From: Bradyrhizobium paxllaeri
Lineage (GTDB): Bacteria > Pseudomonadota > Alphaproteobacteria > Rhizobiales > Xanthobacteraceae
DNA length: 64,000 nt
NCBI RefSeq assembly: GCF_001693515.2
Contig: NZ_CP042968.1
Coordinates: forward strand, 5,270,001 to 5,334,000
Reading direction: 5' to 3'
The notes under the pieces were generated by a model that saw nothing but the letters and a program-made list of their open reading frames with translations, was not told the DNA's origin and searched no databases. The translations under genes and the position numbers were made by a program. This document shows, piece after piece, positions 38,937 through 48,342 of the stretch (position 1 is its first letter; every line of letters begins with the position of its first letter).

Positions 38937-39536
38937 ATGCCACGCTGCCGAGTAAATGGCTGCGCGAATGCTCGCGCCGGTCACTCCCATCTTTGCTCCA
39001 AGCATAGGTCCCGCAAGCGCCGACAGAGCCATGAAGAACAGCGGACGGTCAGCAAGGCCGACCTGAAGCCGTTCATCGAGATGGTTCAGGCGAGGATCGC
39101 GAAGCAACCAGATGCGAAACTCTGGTCCATCTGCGACCAACGCTGGGAAGTGTTGATACGCGATTGGAGATCGCAGCCTCCGAAGACTATCTTCCGCTTC
39201 GTAAGGGCTTCGACCAACGAACTTCTGCAACTGGCCAACACCGTGTCAGGCCGCGATGTCGCGATAACGGTCATCGCGATGTATCTGCTCTAGGACCATG
39301 ACCCTCTGCTGTTCAAGAACGAGTCCTCCTTCCGCACCCAGCTGGTGAGACGAGTGAGAGGTCTTTCTAGCGGCAGCTATGGCGAGTGGGACACTGCAGG
39401 CGATCCGGCCACCCCATATGACCTCACGCGTCTTGGTACTCATCGTCGTAATTTGAGATTGGCGTATCTCCGCAACTTTACTAGGCTTTGGGGCCAGGAA
39501 CGGATGTCAGGCGCTATAGGTACGGGCTGTGTGTAA
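38937..39536 (+). pseudogene. hypothetical Cys/His-rich protein with an internal TAG
   Basis: From the ATG at 38937 (AAGGA site upstream) the frame reads MPRCRVNGCANARAGHSHLC and SKHRSRKRRQ, a possible zinc-binding start, then AKLWSICDQRWEVLIRDWRS. A TAG stop at 39291-39293 interrupts it, and the same frame goes on for 80 more codons: DHDPLLFKNESSFRTQLVRR, LGTHRRNLRLAYLRNFTRLW. A CAG-to-TAG change is the simplest cause. The truncated 118-residue product may still be made. Confidence 0.5.
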
Positions 39537-40169
39537 CCTTTATTCGATCACGACCAACCAAGAAGCAATTCGAGCGCTCTTCCACGTGATGCAGCTACGT
39601 CGGCAACCTGCCGCCGATGCCAGGCGTGTTTCCGGACTATCCGGCGCCCGTCGTCCGTAACGCCGGCGCCGAGCGCGAGCTAGTCCTGATGCGCTGGGGC
39701 ATGCCGTCACCGCCCCGGACAGGCGGGCCGCCCGTGACTAACATCCGCAACACTTCCTCGCCGCATTGGCGCGGCTGGCTGAAACCGGAAAGCCGCTGCT
39801 TGGTGCCGTTCAACAGCTTTGCCGAATACGCGCGTCGTTTGGTTCGCCATCAATGATGATCGGCCCCTGACCTGCTTTGCCGGCATCTGGACCGAATGCA
39901 AAGGCGACCGCGGTACCAAATCGAACCCCGTCCCGGGGCCGCACCTGGTCTACGGTTTCCTCACCACAACGCCGAACGCTGTCGTTGAACCGATCCACCC
40001 GAAGGCCATGCCGGTCATCCTGCAGACAGACGAGGAACACTACGTCTGGATGCGAGCACCGTGGGACGAGGCCAAGGCCCTGCAGCGTCCGTTACCCGAC
40101 CATGCGATCAGGGTAGTTGCTAGAGCCGCTGACAAGGAAGACAAAGCAGCAGATGAAGCTTACGAGTGA
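39529..40169 (+). pseudogene. SRAP-domain (YedK/HMCES-like) protein, frameshifted
   Basis: The GTG at 39529 starts MCNLYSITTNQEAIRALFHV, with the Cys2 that caps abasic sites in this family. A second frame has PVVRNAGAERELVLMRWGMP and [21 protein letters not shown] third has [40 protein letters not shown] with the conserved His, and [13 protein letters not shown]. Two frameshifts (near 39600 and 39835) break it. SRAP proteins protect single-stranded DNA at abasic sites. A second relic is at 60330. Confidence 0.8.
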
Positions 40170-40416
40170 TCGCCCCTACTCCGACCCCGAGAAAGCCGCG
40201 CGCCGCCTGATGGAGCACGCGCGCGCCTTCGAACCTAGCCACGATGGTCGGATCTACATCGAGAAAATCAACGAGCAGTTCCTGTTCAAGCACAAGGGCA
40301 CACCGGCCGAATACAGCGCTGGCCTCGCGCTCGCTATCGAGCGTGGCTGGCTGGAATTGCACGAGAGCGGAACGTTCGTGAAGCTAACGCAGAGCGGCGC
40401 TGATCTATTTGCCTAA
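40153..40416 (+). CDS. small hypothetical protein (winged-helix-like)
   Basis: An 87-residue protein starting [20 protein letters not shown], then [20 protein letters not shown] and [24 protein letters not shown]. The pattern of helices followed by a hairpin suggests a winged-helix fold. The last part recurs as a relic at 47800-47889. It overlaps the end of the SRAP relic by 17 bases. Confidence 0.5.
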   Translation: MKLTSDRPYSDPEKAARRLMEHARAFEPSHDGRIYIEKINEQFLFKHKGTPAEYSAGLALAIERGWLELHESGTFVKLTQSGADLFA

Positions 40417-40439
40417 GACAAATGTCCGCTTATCCCCAA

Positions 40440-42380
40440 CGATCGGGATAGGGGGAAGCCTCGCGGCTCCGCCCCTCCCACACCACCGTACGTACGGCTC
40501 CGTATACGGCGGTTCGAGAAGTTGCGCTAACGCGCTTCGATCAAGGTCGGGAGACCGAGCGATTTGAAGTAGGCATTGGAGAGCCCGATAGAGAGGGCTT
40601 TACTCCGGGCGAGATGCCAGGTGCCACGGCCGCTGGCGGCCGTATTGCGCAACTCCCCCGCGACTCCCAGCGCGATGAGTGCCGCTCGGCGACGCCGTGG
40701 TGTTTTCCACTGACGCCATAGAGCGGCCCGCAGTCGCAACCGGACCCAGCGAGTGAGAGCGATCAGCACCTCGGGCGTTTCGCAGAAGCCGAAATAGCCG
40801 CGCCAGCCCCGCATATACGTGGCCAACTCTTCCATTGTCGTCTTGATACTGACGCCCTTGGCCCTTCGCGTGATCTCCCGGATTCGCCGCTTGAACCGTT
40901 CCAGAGATTTCGGCGCGATCATGCGCTTGATCTCCGGACCAGCCGAGAAGCTGAACCCGAGGAACTTCCGTTCCTGCGGTCGTGCCACCGCACTCTTTGC
41001 CTCGTTTACCTTGAGCTTGAGCTTTTGTGTGATGAAGCGCGTGATGCTCTCCATCACCCGCTGACCCGCGCGTTCGCTGCGAACGTAGATGTTGCAGTCG
41101 TCCGCATAACGAACGAAGCGGTGTCCCCGGTACTCCAGCTCACGGTCGAGTTCGTCGAGCACGAGGTTACTGAGCAGTGGCGAAAGCGGTCCTCCTTGCG
41201 GAGTCCCTTCCACGCTCGGGCTGACCAGTCCGTTCTCCATCACCCCGGCATTGAGGAATGCCCGGATGAGCTTCAGCAACCGCTTGTCCTCGACGCGTTT
41301 GGCGATCTGGCCCATCAGTTTGTCATGATTGACTCGATCGAAGAACTTTTCCAAATCGAGATCAATCACCCAGCTGTAGCCTGCAGCGATATATTGCTGC
41401 GCTTGAGCCACGGCGTGATGTGCCGATCGGCGCGGTCGGAACCCATAGCTGTGTTGGGAGAACGTCGGGTTCCACCGCTTTTGCAGCACCTGCATCACCG
41501 CTTGCTGGACAAAGCGGTCCAGCACGGTAGGGATGCCAAGCTTTCGCACCCCTCCTCCATCCGGCTTCGGGATGTCCACCCGCCTCACCGGTTTCGGTTC
41601 GTAGGTCCCGATCAGCAGTTTCTCCCGAATAGCCAGCCAGTGCTGCTTTAGGTAGTCTTCGAGTTGACCGACAGTCATGCTGTCGATGCCCGCACTACCT
41701 TTGTTGCTCTTCACCTGCCGCAATGCTTCCTTCAGGTTTGCTCGCTCACATACTTCCTCCATGATTCGATGCGTGTTGGCTGGGCGTTCGGATTCATTCA
41801 CCACCGAAAGCGGTTCGATGTCTTCCCGTCCCGCCTGCCGGGCTTCACCCTTCGGCGCCGATGAGAAGTCCAATCTCAACTGGATGTTCAGCCGCTTGTC
41901 GCCTTCGAGGTTCATGTCCTACTTGCCTCTCCTCTCGTTCGGGCCTTCAGCCATCGTTTCCGGTTCGGCCTATCTGTTGACTCCACCTTTCGGCGACGGA
42001 GTGCCTCACTAGCCTTACCGACAGCATGGCCTAATACGCCCTCTGCTGACTTCTGCCCTGCGATCAGACCGCCTCACGGCGCTCTCAGTCGCCGAAGCGA
42101 CACCGAGCAGATCTCCTGGGGTAAGCTCAGTCGCCTTCCGTGCACCGTCGCCGGGTCTACGCTTCGCATCCTTGATGGATATGGACTTCGCGGTAAGTCG
42201 CCCGCTCGTCCGACGCTCGCGCCTTGTACCCGATGTTTGTCCATCGACTCGCACGTTTGCTGTACGCTTCCTTCAGACCTCGCCTCGCGACGATAGCCCT
42301 TGCGTTGTCGCTAACCCTTCACCTCCATCAGGTTGGGTAGAGGACTTTCACCTCCAAGCTACTGAGCATGCCCAGCACAC
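40440..42380 (-). ncRNA. group II intron 1 (ribozyme plus RT)
   Basis: The intron RNA would start at GTGTGCTGGGC (42380, minus strand), a bacterial GUGYG-type 5' end, and finish after a domain V-like hairpin just before 40440 (GAACCGCCGTATACGGAGCC, then GTACGGTGGTGTGGGAGGGG, ending near CTATCCCGATCG). It encloses the RT gene. The ends are estimates by pattern, not by folding. Confidence 0.65.
40527..41915 (-). CDS. ltrA: group II intron reverse transcriptase/maturase (intron 1)
   Basis: An intact 462-residue protein with RT domains 1-7: YEPKPVRRVDIPKPDGGGVR (RT1), SYGFRPRRSAHHAV (RT2a), VIDLDLEKFFDRVNHDKLM (RT3), GTPQGGPLSPLLSNLVLDEL (RT4) and FVRYADDCNIYVRS with the catalytic YADD (RT5). 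The maturase domain has ATYMRGWRGYFGFCETPEVL. There is no obvious C-terminal endonuclease (HNH) domain. The open frame suggests a functional intron. Confidence 0.93.
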   Translation of the reverse strand: MNLEGDKRLNIQLRLDFSSAPKGEARQAGREDIEPLSVVNESERPANTHRIMEEVCERANLKEALRQVKSNKGSAGIDSMTVGQLEDYLKQHWLAIREKLLIGTYEPKPVRRVDIPKPDGGGVRKLGIPTVLDRFVQQAVMQVLQKRWNPTFSQHSYGFRPRRSAHHAVAQAQQYIAAGYSWVIDLDLEKFFDRVNHDKLMGQIAKRVEDKRLLKLIRAFLNAGVMENGLVSPSVEGTPQGGPLSPLLSNLVLDELDRELEYRGHRFVRYADDCNIYVRSERAGQRVMESITRFITQKLKLKVNEAKSAVARPQERKFLGFSFSAGPEIKRMIAPKSLERFKRRIREITRRAKGVSIKTTMEELATYMRGWRGYFGFCETPEVLIALTRWVRLRLRAALWRQWKTPRRRRAALIALGVAGELRNTAASGRGTWHLARSKALSIGLSNAYFKSLGLPTLIEAR

Positions 42381-43119
42381 GACTAAACCGCTCGCGCGGT
42401 AGAACCCCGCGGCTGGCGACACGGCGAAGCAATAGGCGACAGCTCATCGTGACGCGCGGTGCAATTAGCCCGTTGCTGGCGATGATCCGATGATCGAGGA
42501 CCTGCTGATCTGGAAGTTCGTGGCGGAGCACCCCCATTGCACAAGAGCCAACTCGAACCCGGCATTCTCGACCGTGATTGTGTGCACCATCGCGCTCGTT
42601 GGACCCAGCCCAGGAATCTCGACGCAAGCAGAATTACAAATGCGGTGATACTCTTGACGAGCGACTCAAAACAGTTTCGGCTCAGTAGCTCCGGTGGCTT
42701 TCCAGATCGATAGAGATCAGTTTGCCTCATGAGATTCGAATATCGAGGACCTCACGTTTAGGTTGTGTGCTGTGGTATTTTTACTACGGCCAAGCCCTTG
42801 AAAGTACAGGTGCCGCCAAACATTAAATCCCCATAGACGACCCTATTGATCGTCTGAAGGTTGTTTGACGCGACTTAGCTCGATCACGCGGCATCGTCCT
42901 ACGTCCCCCCAGCGCGGTTTCCTCCTTTGGAGGCTTTCGGACGCCGGCCCTCGGAGCTCGCGGCACCGTCACTCATTGGGCCGGCATCCGAAACCCTTCA
43001 CAACAGGCGACTTGCAGGCTTGGCCTGATATGAACGAGGCCGCCAACCGAGGCGGCCTTCGGGATGACCGCTGCGCGGGGCGGTGTCGAGCGATGCCGGA
43101 TCACCCTGCAAGACCACCT
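42381..43119. other. no confident gene
   Basis: Flank of group II intron 1. A possible 41-residue minus-strand frame (MVHTITVENAGFELALVQWG, from about 42592) is too weak to call. A GC-rich hairpin at 43036-43058 (GAGGCCGCC / GGCGGCCTT) lies past the end of the next minus-strand gene and may end its transcript, though the T-run is poor. Confidence 0.35.
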
Positions 43120-43473
43120 TTACAGGCGACCTCTACAAGTCTCGCGATACCTGCGGCAATTTCCTGCGCCTTGTTCGCCCAATTCGTTCTTGTAGAGGCA
43201 GGCTTGTCTCAATTCGGCGCACACATCCCTCCGAACTGGTCTTTGGCAGGTCTCACGGTATCTGCGGCAATTTCCTTCGCCCCGTTCCCCTAGCGCGTCC
43301 TTGTTTTCGCAGGCACGCCGCAATTGCTCGCATTGCCCACCCCCTCGACCGTCGTACACTCGGACGCCTCCCGGTCCAACCTCAATGGATTGGGAAAAGG
43401 CCGAGATCGGAATTACAAAAAGAGCGGTTGCCGCTGCGGCGCCGAACGCATAGTTGCGCATTGCTTTCAACAT
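43120..43473 (-). CDS. secreted Cys-rich protein with two 30-residue repeats
   Basis: A 117-residue protein with a signal peptide (AMRNYAFGAAAATALFVIPI SAFSQS). The mature part holds two tandem repeats: QCEQLRRACENKDALGERGE followed by GNCRRYRETC, and VCAELRQACLYKNELGEQGA followed by GNCRRYRETC. Each repeat has four Cys, which suggests disulfides in the periplasm or outside the cell. I do not know its function. A hairpin at 43036-43058 may terminate transcription. Confidence 0.7.
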   Translation of the reverse strand: MLKAMRNYAFGAAAATALFVIPISAFSQSIEVGPGGVRVYDGRGGGQCEQLRRACENKDALGERGEGNCRRYRETCQRPVRRDVCAELRQACLYKNELGEQGAGNCRRYRETCRGRL

Positions 43474-43508
43474 TTCTAATCCTCCAGTTGCTATGTACCG
43501 GTGAATAG

Positions 43509-43532
43509 AGAGGCCGCTTCGGCGGCCTCTTT
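43509..43532. terminator. hairpin terminator with UUCG loop
   Basis: AGAGGCCGC, a TTCG loop and GCGGCCTCT form a perfect 9-bp stem. T-rich sequence follows on the plus strand (TTATT). It lies between two minus-strand genes and most likely ends the 43587-43811 transcript. Confidence 0.65.
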
Positions 43533-43586
43533 ATTGTCGATGGGAAGGCACGGAGCGGGCGTTATCGCTTCTCGCCACCGCCAACC

Positions 43587-43811
43587 CTAGTTCGCGCAGA
43601 CCTTGATGGTCTTCATCCCGGTCTCAGCTGCGGTGCGCGACTTGAACCCCTTGCCGTCGCCAACTACGACAGTGGTGGTGGTGGTCGGCTTCTTATCCAC
43701 GATGGTACATTTCTTCGTGGAGGTGTCTTGCACGACATAAAATTCCGTCTGAGCGTAGGCAGCGCCTGTCATGATTGCTACGGTTGCAGCCGGAATAAGA
43801 AACTTCTTCAT
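43587..43811 (-). CDS. small periplasmic protein
   Basis: A 74-residue protein with a signal peptide (MKKFLIPAATVAIMTGAAYA) and a mature part EFYVVQDTSTKKCTIVDKKP and GFKSRTAAETGMKTIKVCAN. Two Cys could form one disulfide. This type recurs in Bradyrhizobium genomes; function unknown. GGAGGAGACG lies upstream of the ATG as a strong ribosome site. Confidence 0.7.
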   Translation of the reverse strand: MKKFLIPAATVAIMTGAAYAQTEFYVVQDTSTKKCTIVDKKPTTTTTVVVGDGKGFKSRTAAETGMKTIKVCAN

Positions 43812-44036
43812 AACGTCTCCTCCATTGTGAGTGTGTCCCTGCGTAGATTATTGGGCGGCGTGGAGTAGGGCCCCACCGCTGGGAACTACGTCTATGGGTT
43901 CACTAACTTTCAGTTCCTAGGTGGAGACCTTAACCGGGTTGACGTGAACGTCGGCCGAACGGGCAGTTCAGAGACTGTTTATTTCGAGCTTACCGATCTT
44001 CGCCGTCACAAGCGGGACTTCCGGTCTGGGTCTTGG

Positions 44037-45948
44037 ATCGCGGTAGGGATGCCCGTTGCTGGGCACCCCCCGCACAGATCGGGACAGGCCCGATTCGAGC
44101 ATCCGGCTCTTACCTCGAGTGTTTGACGGCGAAGCGCCGGTCGGGCCAGGGATGAAGGATGCGCGGCGCGGGAAGCCAGCCGGCGACCAGCTTCGTCATC
44201 CGGTCCCACGTAAAGCCGTCTTTCTGGCTGCGCCGCCGAAGCGTGCGGCGCCAGAGGTCGGCCACGTAATGCCGGAACGCTGAGAGCGCCCGACTATTTG
44301 TGGGCACGGCATAGTAGGCGAAGTGGCCTGTAACGACTTGCCTCAACCAGTGTCCCTGAGACGGGATCGACTGGTGCATTCTTTGCCGCAGCTCCGTCTT
44401 GATTTCCTGCAGCTTCGCCCGCATGCGGTCGCGCCGGGTCTTCCGCTGTAATTGGAAGGCTCCCCGTCGAGATTTGCCGCAGATGAAGGTGAAGCCCAAG
44501 AAAGCGAAGGTCTCCGGTCTACCGATACCGCGCTTCTTGCGCTCGGCTGCCGCGTGGCGGCCGAACTCAATCAAGCGGGTCTTGCCCGGATGGAGTGACA
44601 GCGAGAATGCCCCGAACCGCTCACGCAGTGCATCGAGGAAGCGACGGGCGTCGTCCTCGTGCTCGAAGCCAGCTACCAGATCATCGGCGTAGCGCACGAC
44701 GATCATGTCGCCGCGGGCCTCCTGCCGTCGCCAGCGTTCGGCCCACAGATCGAACACGTAATGCAAGTAGATGTTGGCGAGGAGTGGTGAGATCACCGAA
44801 CCTTGGCCAGTTCCACTCTCAGCTACGGATACGATCCCATCTTCGAGGATGCCCGCCTTGAGCCATTTGCGGATCAGACGGATGATGCGCTTGTCACCGA
44901 TGCGGTGTTCCAGGAAGCGGATCAACCAGTCGTGGTTGACGCTGCCAAAGAAGTCCCGGATGTCGGCGTCAAGTATGTGGTTCACCTTCCGGCGGGTGAT
45001 CGCCACCGTCAAAGCATCCAACGCATCGTGCGGCCCTCGTCCAGGTCGGAACCCGTACGAGAACCCGAGGAAATCCTCGTCGTAGATCGCGTTGAGCACC
45101 ATGACGCATGCGCCCTGGACGATCTTGTCTTCCAGAGCCGCGATTGCCAGCGGCCGTTGTCGACCATCCGCCTTCGGTATGTACGTCCGGCGCGATGGAT
45201 GAGGCCGATACGCTCCCCGATGGACTCTTCCGTGGAGATCCTCGAGATTGCGCCCGAGGTTCACCTCGTAGTCCTGCCAGGTCACCCCGTCGACTCCAGC
45301 GGCGGCTTTGCGTTTGAGCGCGTAGAATGCTGCCGAGAGCGTGTCGACGTTGACATGGTGGAGAAGCGCAGTGAACCGCTCCTTCTTCCTTTGCCTTGCG
45401 GCTTGCCGTACGCGGTTCAGCGCTTGGGTCACGCGCGTCCGGGTCTGCGTCCGGTGCGTGCTTTGCTGATCCGCGTTCCTCTTGGTCCCTGCCCTTTGCT
45501 CCGCTACCTCCGCTGCCGGAGACCCGGCTTTGTTCGGCGACTTCCCAGCTACTACGGCAGAGTCTGACTTCTCCGGATCGTGCATCGGCGGCTACGGCTC
45601 CTCGCCTTCCCGCCGCGGACCGTCCGCCCAAGGGGGCTTTCGGCCGACCCGGAGATCTCCCGGTTCCCGTGCAAGGAGCGTGCGTGCATGCCAGGTTCTT
45701 CGACCACGCCGGGTCACCCAAGCGCTTGCGATGACGCTCTTGGGCATGTTGCCTTCCGCTACACAGACAGCGTCGGCACCCGGAATTAGTTTTCTATCGC
45801 GGCTCAATGGTTGGCCTGCACGTTCCCCTGCCGACGCTTCGCCGGCATCCTCGCGGATGCCTGCGCACGGCTCGGGGTCGATGCGGTTCGCTATTCCTTC
45901 ATCGTAGTGGACTTGCACCACCTACTCCTTGCCGGTCTCCCGGCGCAC
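44037..45948 (-). ncRNA. group II intron 2 (ribozyme plus RT)
   Basis: The RNA would begin GTGCGCCGGGAGACC at 45948 on the minus strand, a classical GUGCG start, and end near 44037 after a domain V-like element (AGAGCCGGATGCTCGAATCG, ending CTACCGCGAT). It contains an intact RT gene. The 5' end directly abuts the IS1182 element. The ends are estimates. Confidence 0.7.
44110..45585 (-). CDS. ltrA: group II intron reverse transcriptase/maturase (intron 2)
   Basis: An intact 491-residue RT. Visible motifs: HPSRRTYIPKADGRQRPLAI (RT1), SYGFRPGRGPHDALDAL (RT2a), HILDADIRDFFGSVNHDWLI (RT3), SGTGQGSVISPLLANIYLHY (RT4, GTGQG instead of the usual GTPQG) and VVRYADDLVAGFEHEDDARR with YADD. The maturase region includes LRQVVTGHFAYYAVPTNSRA. 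It is of a different lineage from intron 1. No HNH domain is visible. Confidence 0.92.
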   Translation of the reverse strand: MHDPEKSDSAVVAGKSPNKAGSPAAEVAEQRAGTKRNADQQSTHRTQTRTRVTQALNRVRQAARQRKKERFTALLHHVNVDTLSAAFYALKRKAAAGVDGVTWQDYEVNLGRNLEDLHGRVHRGAYRPHPSRRTYIPKADGRQRPLAIAALEDKIVQGACVMVLNAIYDEDFLGFSYGFRPGRGPHDALDALTVAITRRKVNHILDADIRDFFGSVNHDWLIRFLEHRIGDKRIIRLIRKWLKAGILEDGIVSVAESGTGQGSVISPLLANIYLHYVFDLWAERWRRQEARGDMIVVRYADDLVAGFEHEDDARRFLDALRERFGAFSLSLHPGKTRLIEFGRHAAAERKKRGIGRPETFAFLGFTFICGKSRRGAFQLQRKTRRDRMRAKLQEIKTELRQRMHQSIPSQGHWLRQVVTGHFAYYAVPTNSRALSAFRHYVADLWRRTLRRRSQKDGFTWDRMTKLVAGWLPAPRILHPWPDRRFAVKHSR

Positions 45949-45949
45949 C

Positions 45950-47520
45950 CGTGTAAAAACGGTCTTAGAGGAGGTCGGATCTGAGAGCCAAAAGCGGGGT
46001 TATCTCAGGCCGCGATCGCAGCGATCAACGGCTTGATCCCGACGATGTTCATGACCCGTGTCAGATTGTAGGCCAGGACCGAAAGCGCCATCTCGGCGGC
46101 TACTTTTGGGAGCGTTTTCGTGAGGAAGTGTGTCGCCCCCATGCGTGCCTTCATGGTGCCGAATGGGTGCTCGACTGTCTCTCGACGCTGGCGCATCGCC
46201 TCTGGCTTTGCGTCGAGGCGCTGCTGCACAGCCTCGAGCAGATGCTCGTGCTCCCACCGTGTAATCCGCCGCTCTGGCCCGGCGTGCATTGGGATTTGAG
46301 CGAACAGCGTTGACAGGCCGTGGTCCAGTAGCGCCGCAGCATCTTGCCTTCTTCTTCGTTTGTGTAGCGATACGGCAAGCGCTCCCCAGCTGGACAGCGA
46401 TCGGCGTCCACCTCTGGCAAATAGGCAAAGTCCTGTTTGCCGAAGCGTCCGTCCGCCTTAGCACCCGATGTCAGCGGTTTGGGCAGAGTTACCGTGATGC
46501 CTGCTTCATGGCACGCGAGGATTTCCGAGCTGTTGAAGTAGCCGCGATCGGCCACGGCATCGAGCGTCTCGGTCTTGAGAACAGCCTTCGCCTGCTTGGT
46601 CATATTGGCAAGTTGTGCCCGATCTGAGCCGCTGTTCGTCACCTCGTGCGTCACAATCAGATGGTGCTCGGTGTCCACGGCGACCTGCACGTTGTACCCG
46701 ACAACGCCAGAGCCGCGGCCGCTCGTCGCCATCGAGCGGCTGTCGGGATCGGTCAGCGAGATTTGCTGGTCAGGCGAAGCAAGCATTTGCTTCTCATAGA
46801 AAGCAAGCTTGACCATTTCCTCCCTCCGCTTTGTCAGCTGCTCGGTAAGCCTCGTCACCTTCGTCGCCAGCGCCTCCGTCGGCTCCTGCCGGTCCGCCGT
46901 GTCAAGTTGGCTGAGATAGCGCGCGACGCTCTCCTCAAGCTGAGCGCGCCGCCGTTGCACCTTCGCCCTTGTGAAGTTCTTGTCCCGGTTGTTCACGGCT
47001 TTGAACTTGCTCCCATCGACGGCGACGCTCGCCGTCGCGAGAAGGCCCATCTCACGGCAGAGTTCGACAAAACGCGCACAGACCTTGCGCAGCGCCAGGC
47101 CGTTGTCCTTGCGGAAGTCCGCGATCGTCTTGTGATCGGGAGTGAGCCGACCCAGCAGCCACATAATCTCGACATTGCGCCCGGCTTCTCGTTCGAGCCG
47201 CCGGCTCGACTGCACCCGGTTCAGATAGCCGTAGATGTAAAGCTTCAGCAGAACCGAGGGATGGTACGACGGCCGACCGGTCGCCGCCGGCTCAACCCCC
47301 TCAAAGCCCATCTCGGCCAGATCGAGCGCATCGACAAATACGTCGATCACGCGAACAGGATTGCTCTCGTCAATGAAATCATCGAGGCATTCCGGCAATA
47401 GCGTCCATTGCCCACGGCCCGCCCCCGCAACGAAGCGCATCATCAATTCCCCCACAGAATCACGGGAGAATCATAACAGCGGCACAGCGTTTTCGCACAG
47501 CCAGGGTCAAAACCGGCAAT
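45950..47520 (-). mobile_element. IS1182-family element
   Basis: One end shows CTGTGCGAAAACGCTGTG (near 47490-47510 on the complement) and the other CGTGTAAAAACGG (near 45950), which are plausible degenerate inverted ends. The transposase gene between them has a single frameshift. Group II intron 2 starts within a few bases of the left end. Confidence 0.65.
46005..47455 (-). pseudogene. IS1182 family transposase, one frameshift
   Basis: The first frame (47455 to about 46240) has RPSYHPSVLLKLYIYGYLNR, FRKDNGLALRKVCARFVELC, SVAVDGSKFKAVNNRDKNFT with a catalytic Asp, GYNVQVAVDTEHHLIVTHEV and DRGYFNSSEILACHEAGITV. It slips after LKSQCTPG. The rest continues in the frame ending at 46005: ERRITRWEHEHLLEAVQQRL and RRETVEHPFGTMKARMG with the final acidic residue. 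Except for this slip the protein would be full length. Confidence 0.85.
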
Positions 47521-47575
47521 ACTCTGATCGAGCAAAAATCTTCCGCTTACTCTCCCAAAGCGGCGCCGGAACTCA

Positions 47576-47809
47576 ATGACCGCACGGACATTGGTTTTCC
47601 TTTGCTACCGGGCGGACTTCGATGCGGTACTGTCTCGGTGTGACAACACTCGGTGGGTTTGTGAAAATCACCTCGATCGGCCGTTCTTGGGAGAAAGGGC
47701 CTGTAATTGCGGCGACGCCGGCGCACCCTGCCCGAACTGCAATAGAAATCCCGCCGATCCTGACGACGTCCCCTCAATGCCGGCGGGCTTCACGCCCGAT
47801 CTGAGCTAA
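47576..47809 (+). CDS. small Cys-rich protein (VCENH type), second copy
   Basis: The convincing part is CDNTRWVCENHLDRPFLGER, then ACNCGDAGAPCPNCNRNPAD and a DDVPSMPAGF ending. It shares the VCENH and CxCG...C pattern with the 35491-35757 protein. The first 20 residues of the frame are doubtful. Zinc binding is likely; function unknown. Confidence 0.5.
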   Translation: MTARTLVFLCYRADFDAVLSRCDNTRWVCENHLDRPFLGERACNCGDAGAPCPNCNRNPADPDDVPSMPAGFTPDLS

Positions 47810-47889
47810 TCGAACGCGGCTGGCTGACGATGCCCGAATCCGGGACGTTCGTGACCTTCACGCCGGCTGGCGCCGAGCTGTTCTCCTGA
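47800..47889 (+). pseudogene. 3' relic of the 40153-40416 gene type
   Basis: The plus strand reads IERGWLTMPESGTFVTFTPA and GAELFS before a stop, matching [25 protein letters not shown] of the protein at 40153-40416. Only the last 28 codons are left. Confidence 0.6.
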
Positions 47890-47911
47890 CAGGCAAAGAA
47901 ACTACGCTTTC

Positions 47912-48097
47912 TTATTTCCTCTCGAGCAGGTCGGCCAAGTCCCCTTCGAAAATCCGCTGCGTGCTTTCGAAGGTCTCGAGGAGATCGACAGAAGCCGGCG
48001 TCGTGCGGCGAGCAACAATCAATCGCTGACGCTCAACGATGCGCCGGCCAAGTTCGACGTGACGTTGAGCTTGGGCGATCTTCTCAGTCAGCGTCAT
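47912..48097 (-). CDS. small helical protein
   Basis: A 61-residue protein: MTLTEKIAQAQRHVELGRRI, VERQRLIVARRTTPASVDLL, ETFESTQRIFEGDLADLLER. Two amphipathic helices separated by a short turn are likely. I have seen this type often in Bradyrhizobium as an uncharacterised protein. Confidence 0.65.
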   Translation of the reverse strand: MTLTEKIAQAQRHVELGRRIVERQRLIVARRTTPASVDLLETFESTQRIFEGDLADLLERK

Positions 48098-48145
48098 TGT
48101 GTATGCGGTCCCTACCGGCGGTTTTCGCGGGTCCTGCGGGGGGGC

Positions 48146-48342
48146 TTAGGTCGGCGCTCTCAGCCCAGGTGACCGCAACCAATCGCTTATGTGCGATCCG
48201 GTCTCAGCTTGGCGCGCCTTTCTTAAGGTGGCATCGCGCACCGCACCGGCGGCAGCAATTGAGCCTGTTCGCGCAATAGCTTGGCTTCGTCAGCGAGACA
48301 ATCTTCAAGGGACTGAGTTCGATTGAAACGGCGTCGCTCCAT
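48146..48342 (-). pseudogene. small helical protein, LREQAELLP family, frameshifted (copy 2)
   Basis: From the ATG at 48342: MERRRFNRTQSLEDCLADEA and KLLREQAQLLPPVRC. A frameshift follows; the other frame gives TLRKARQAETGSHISDWLRS PGL. Its upstream 60 bases also resemble those of copy 1 (shared GCGGGAGCGCA and CATCACCGA), so the duplication included the leader. Confidence 0.6.
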
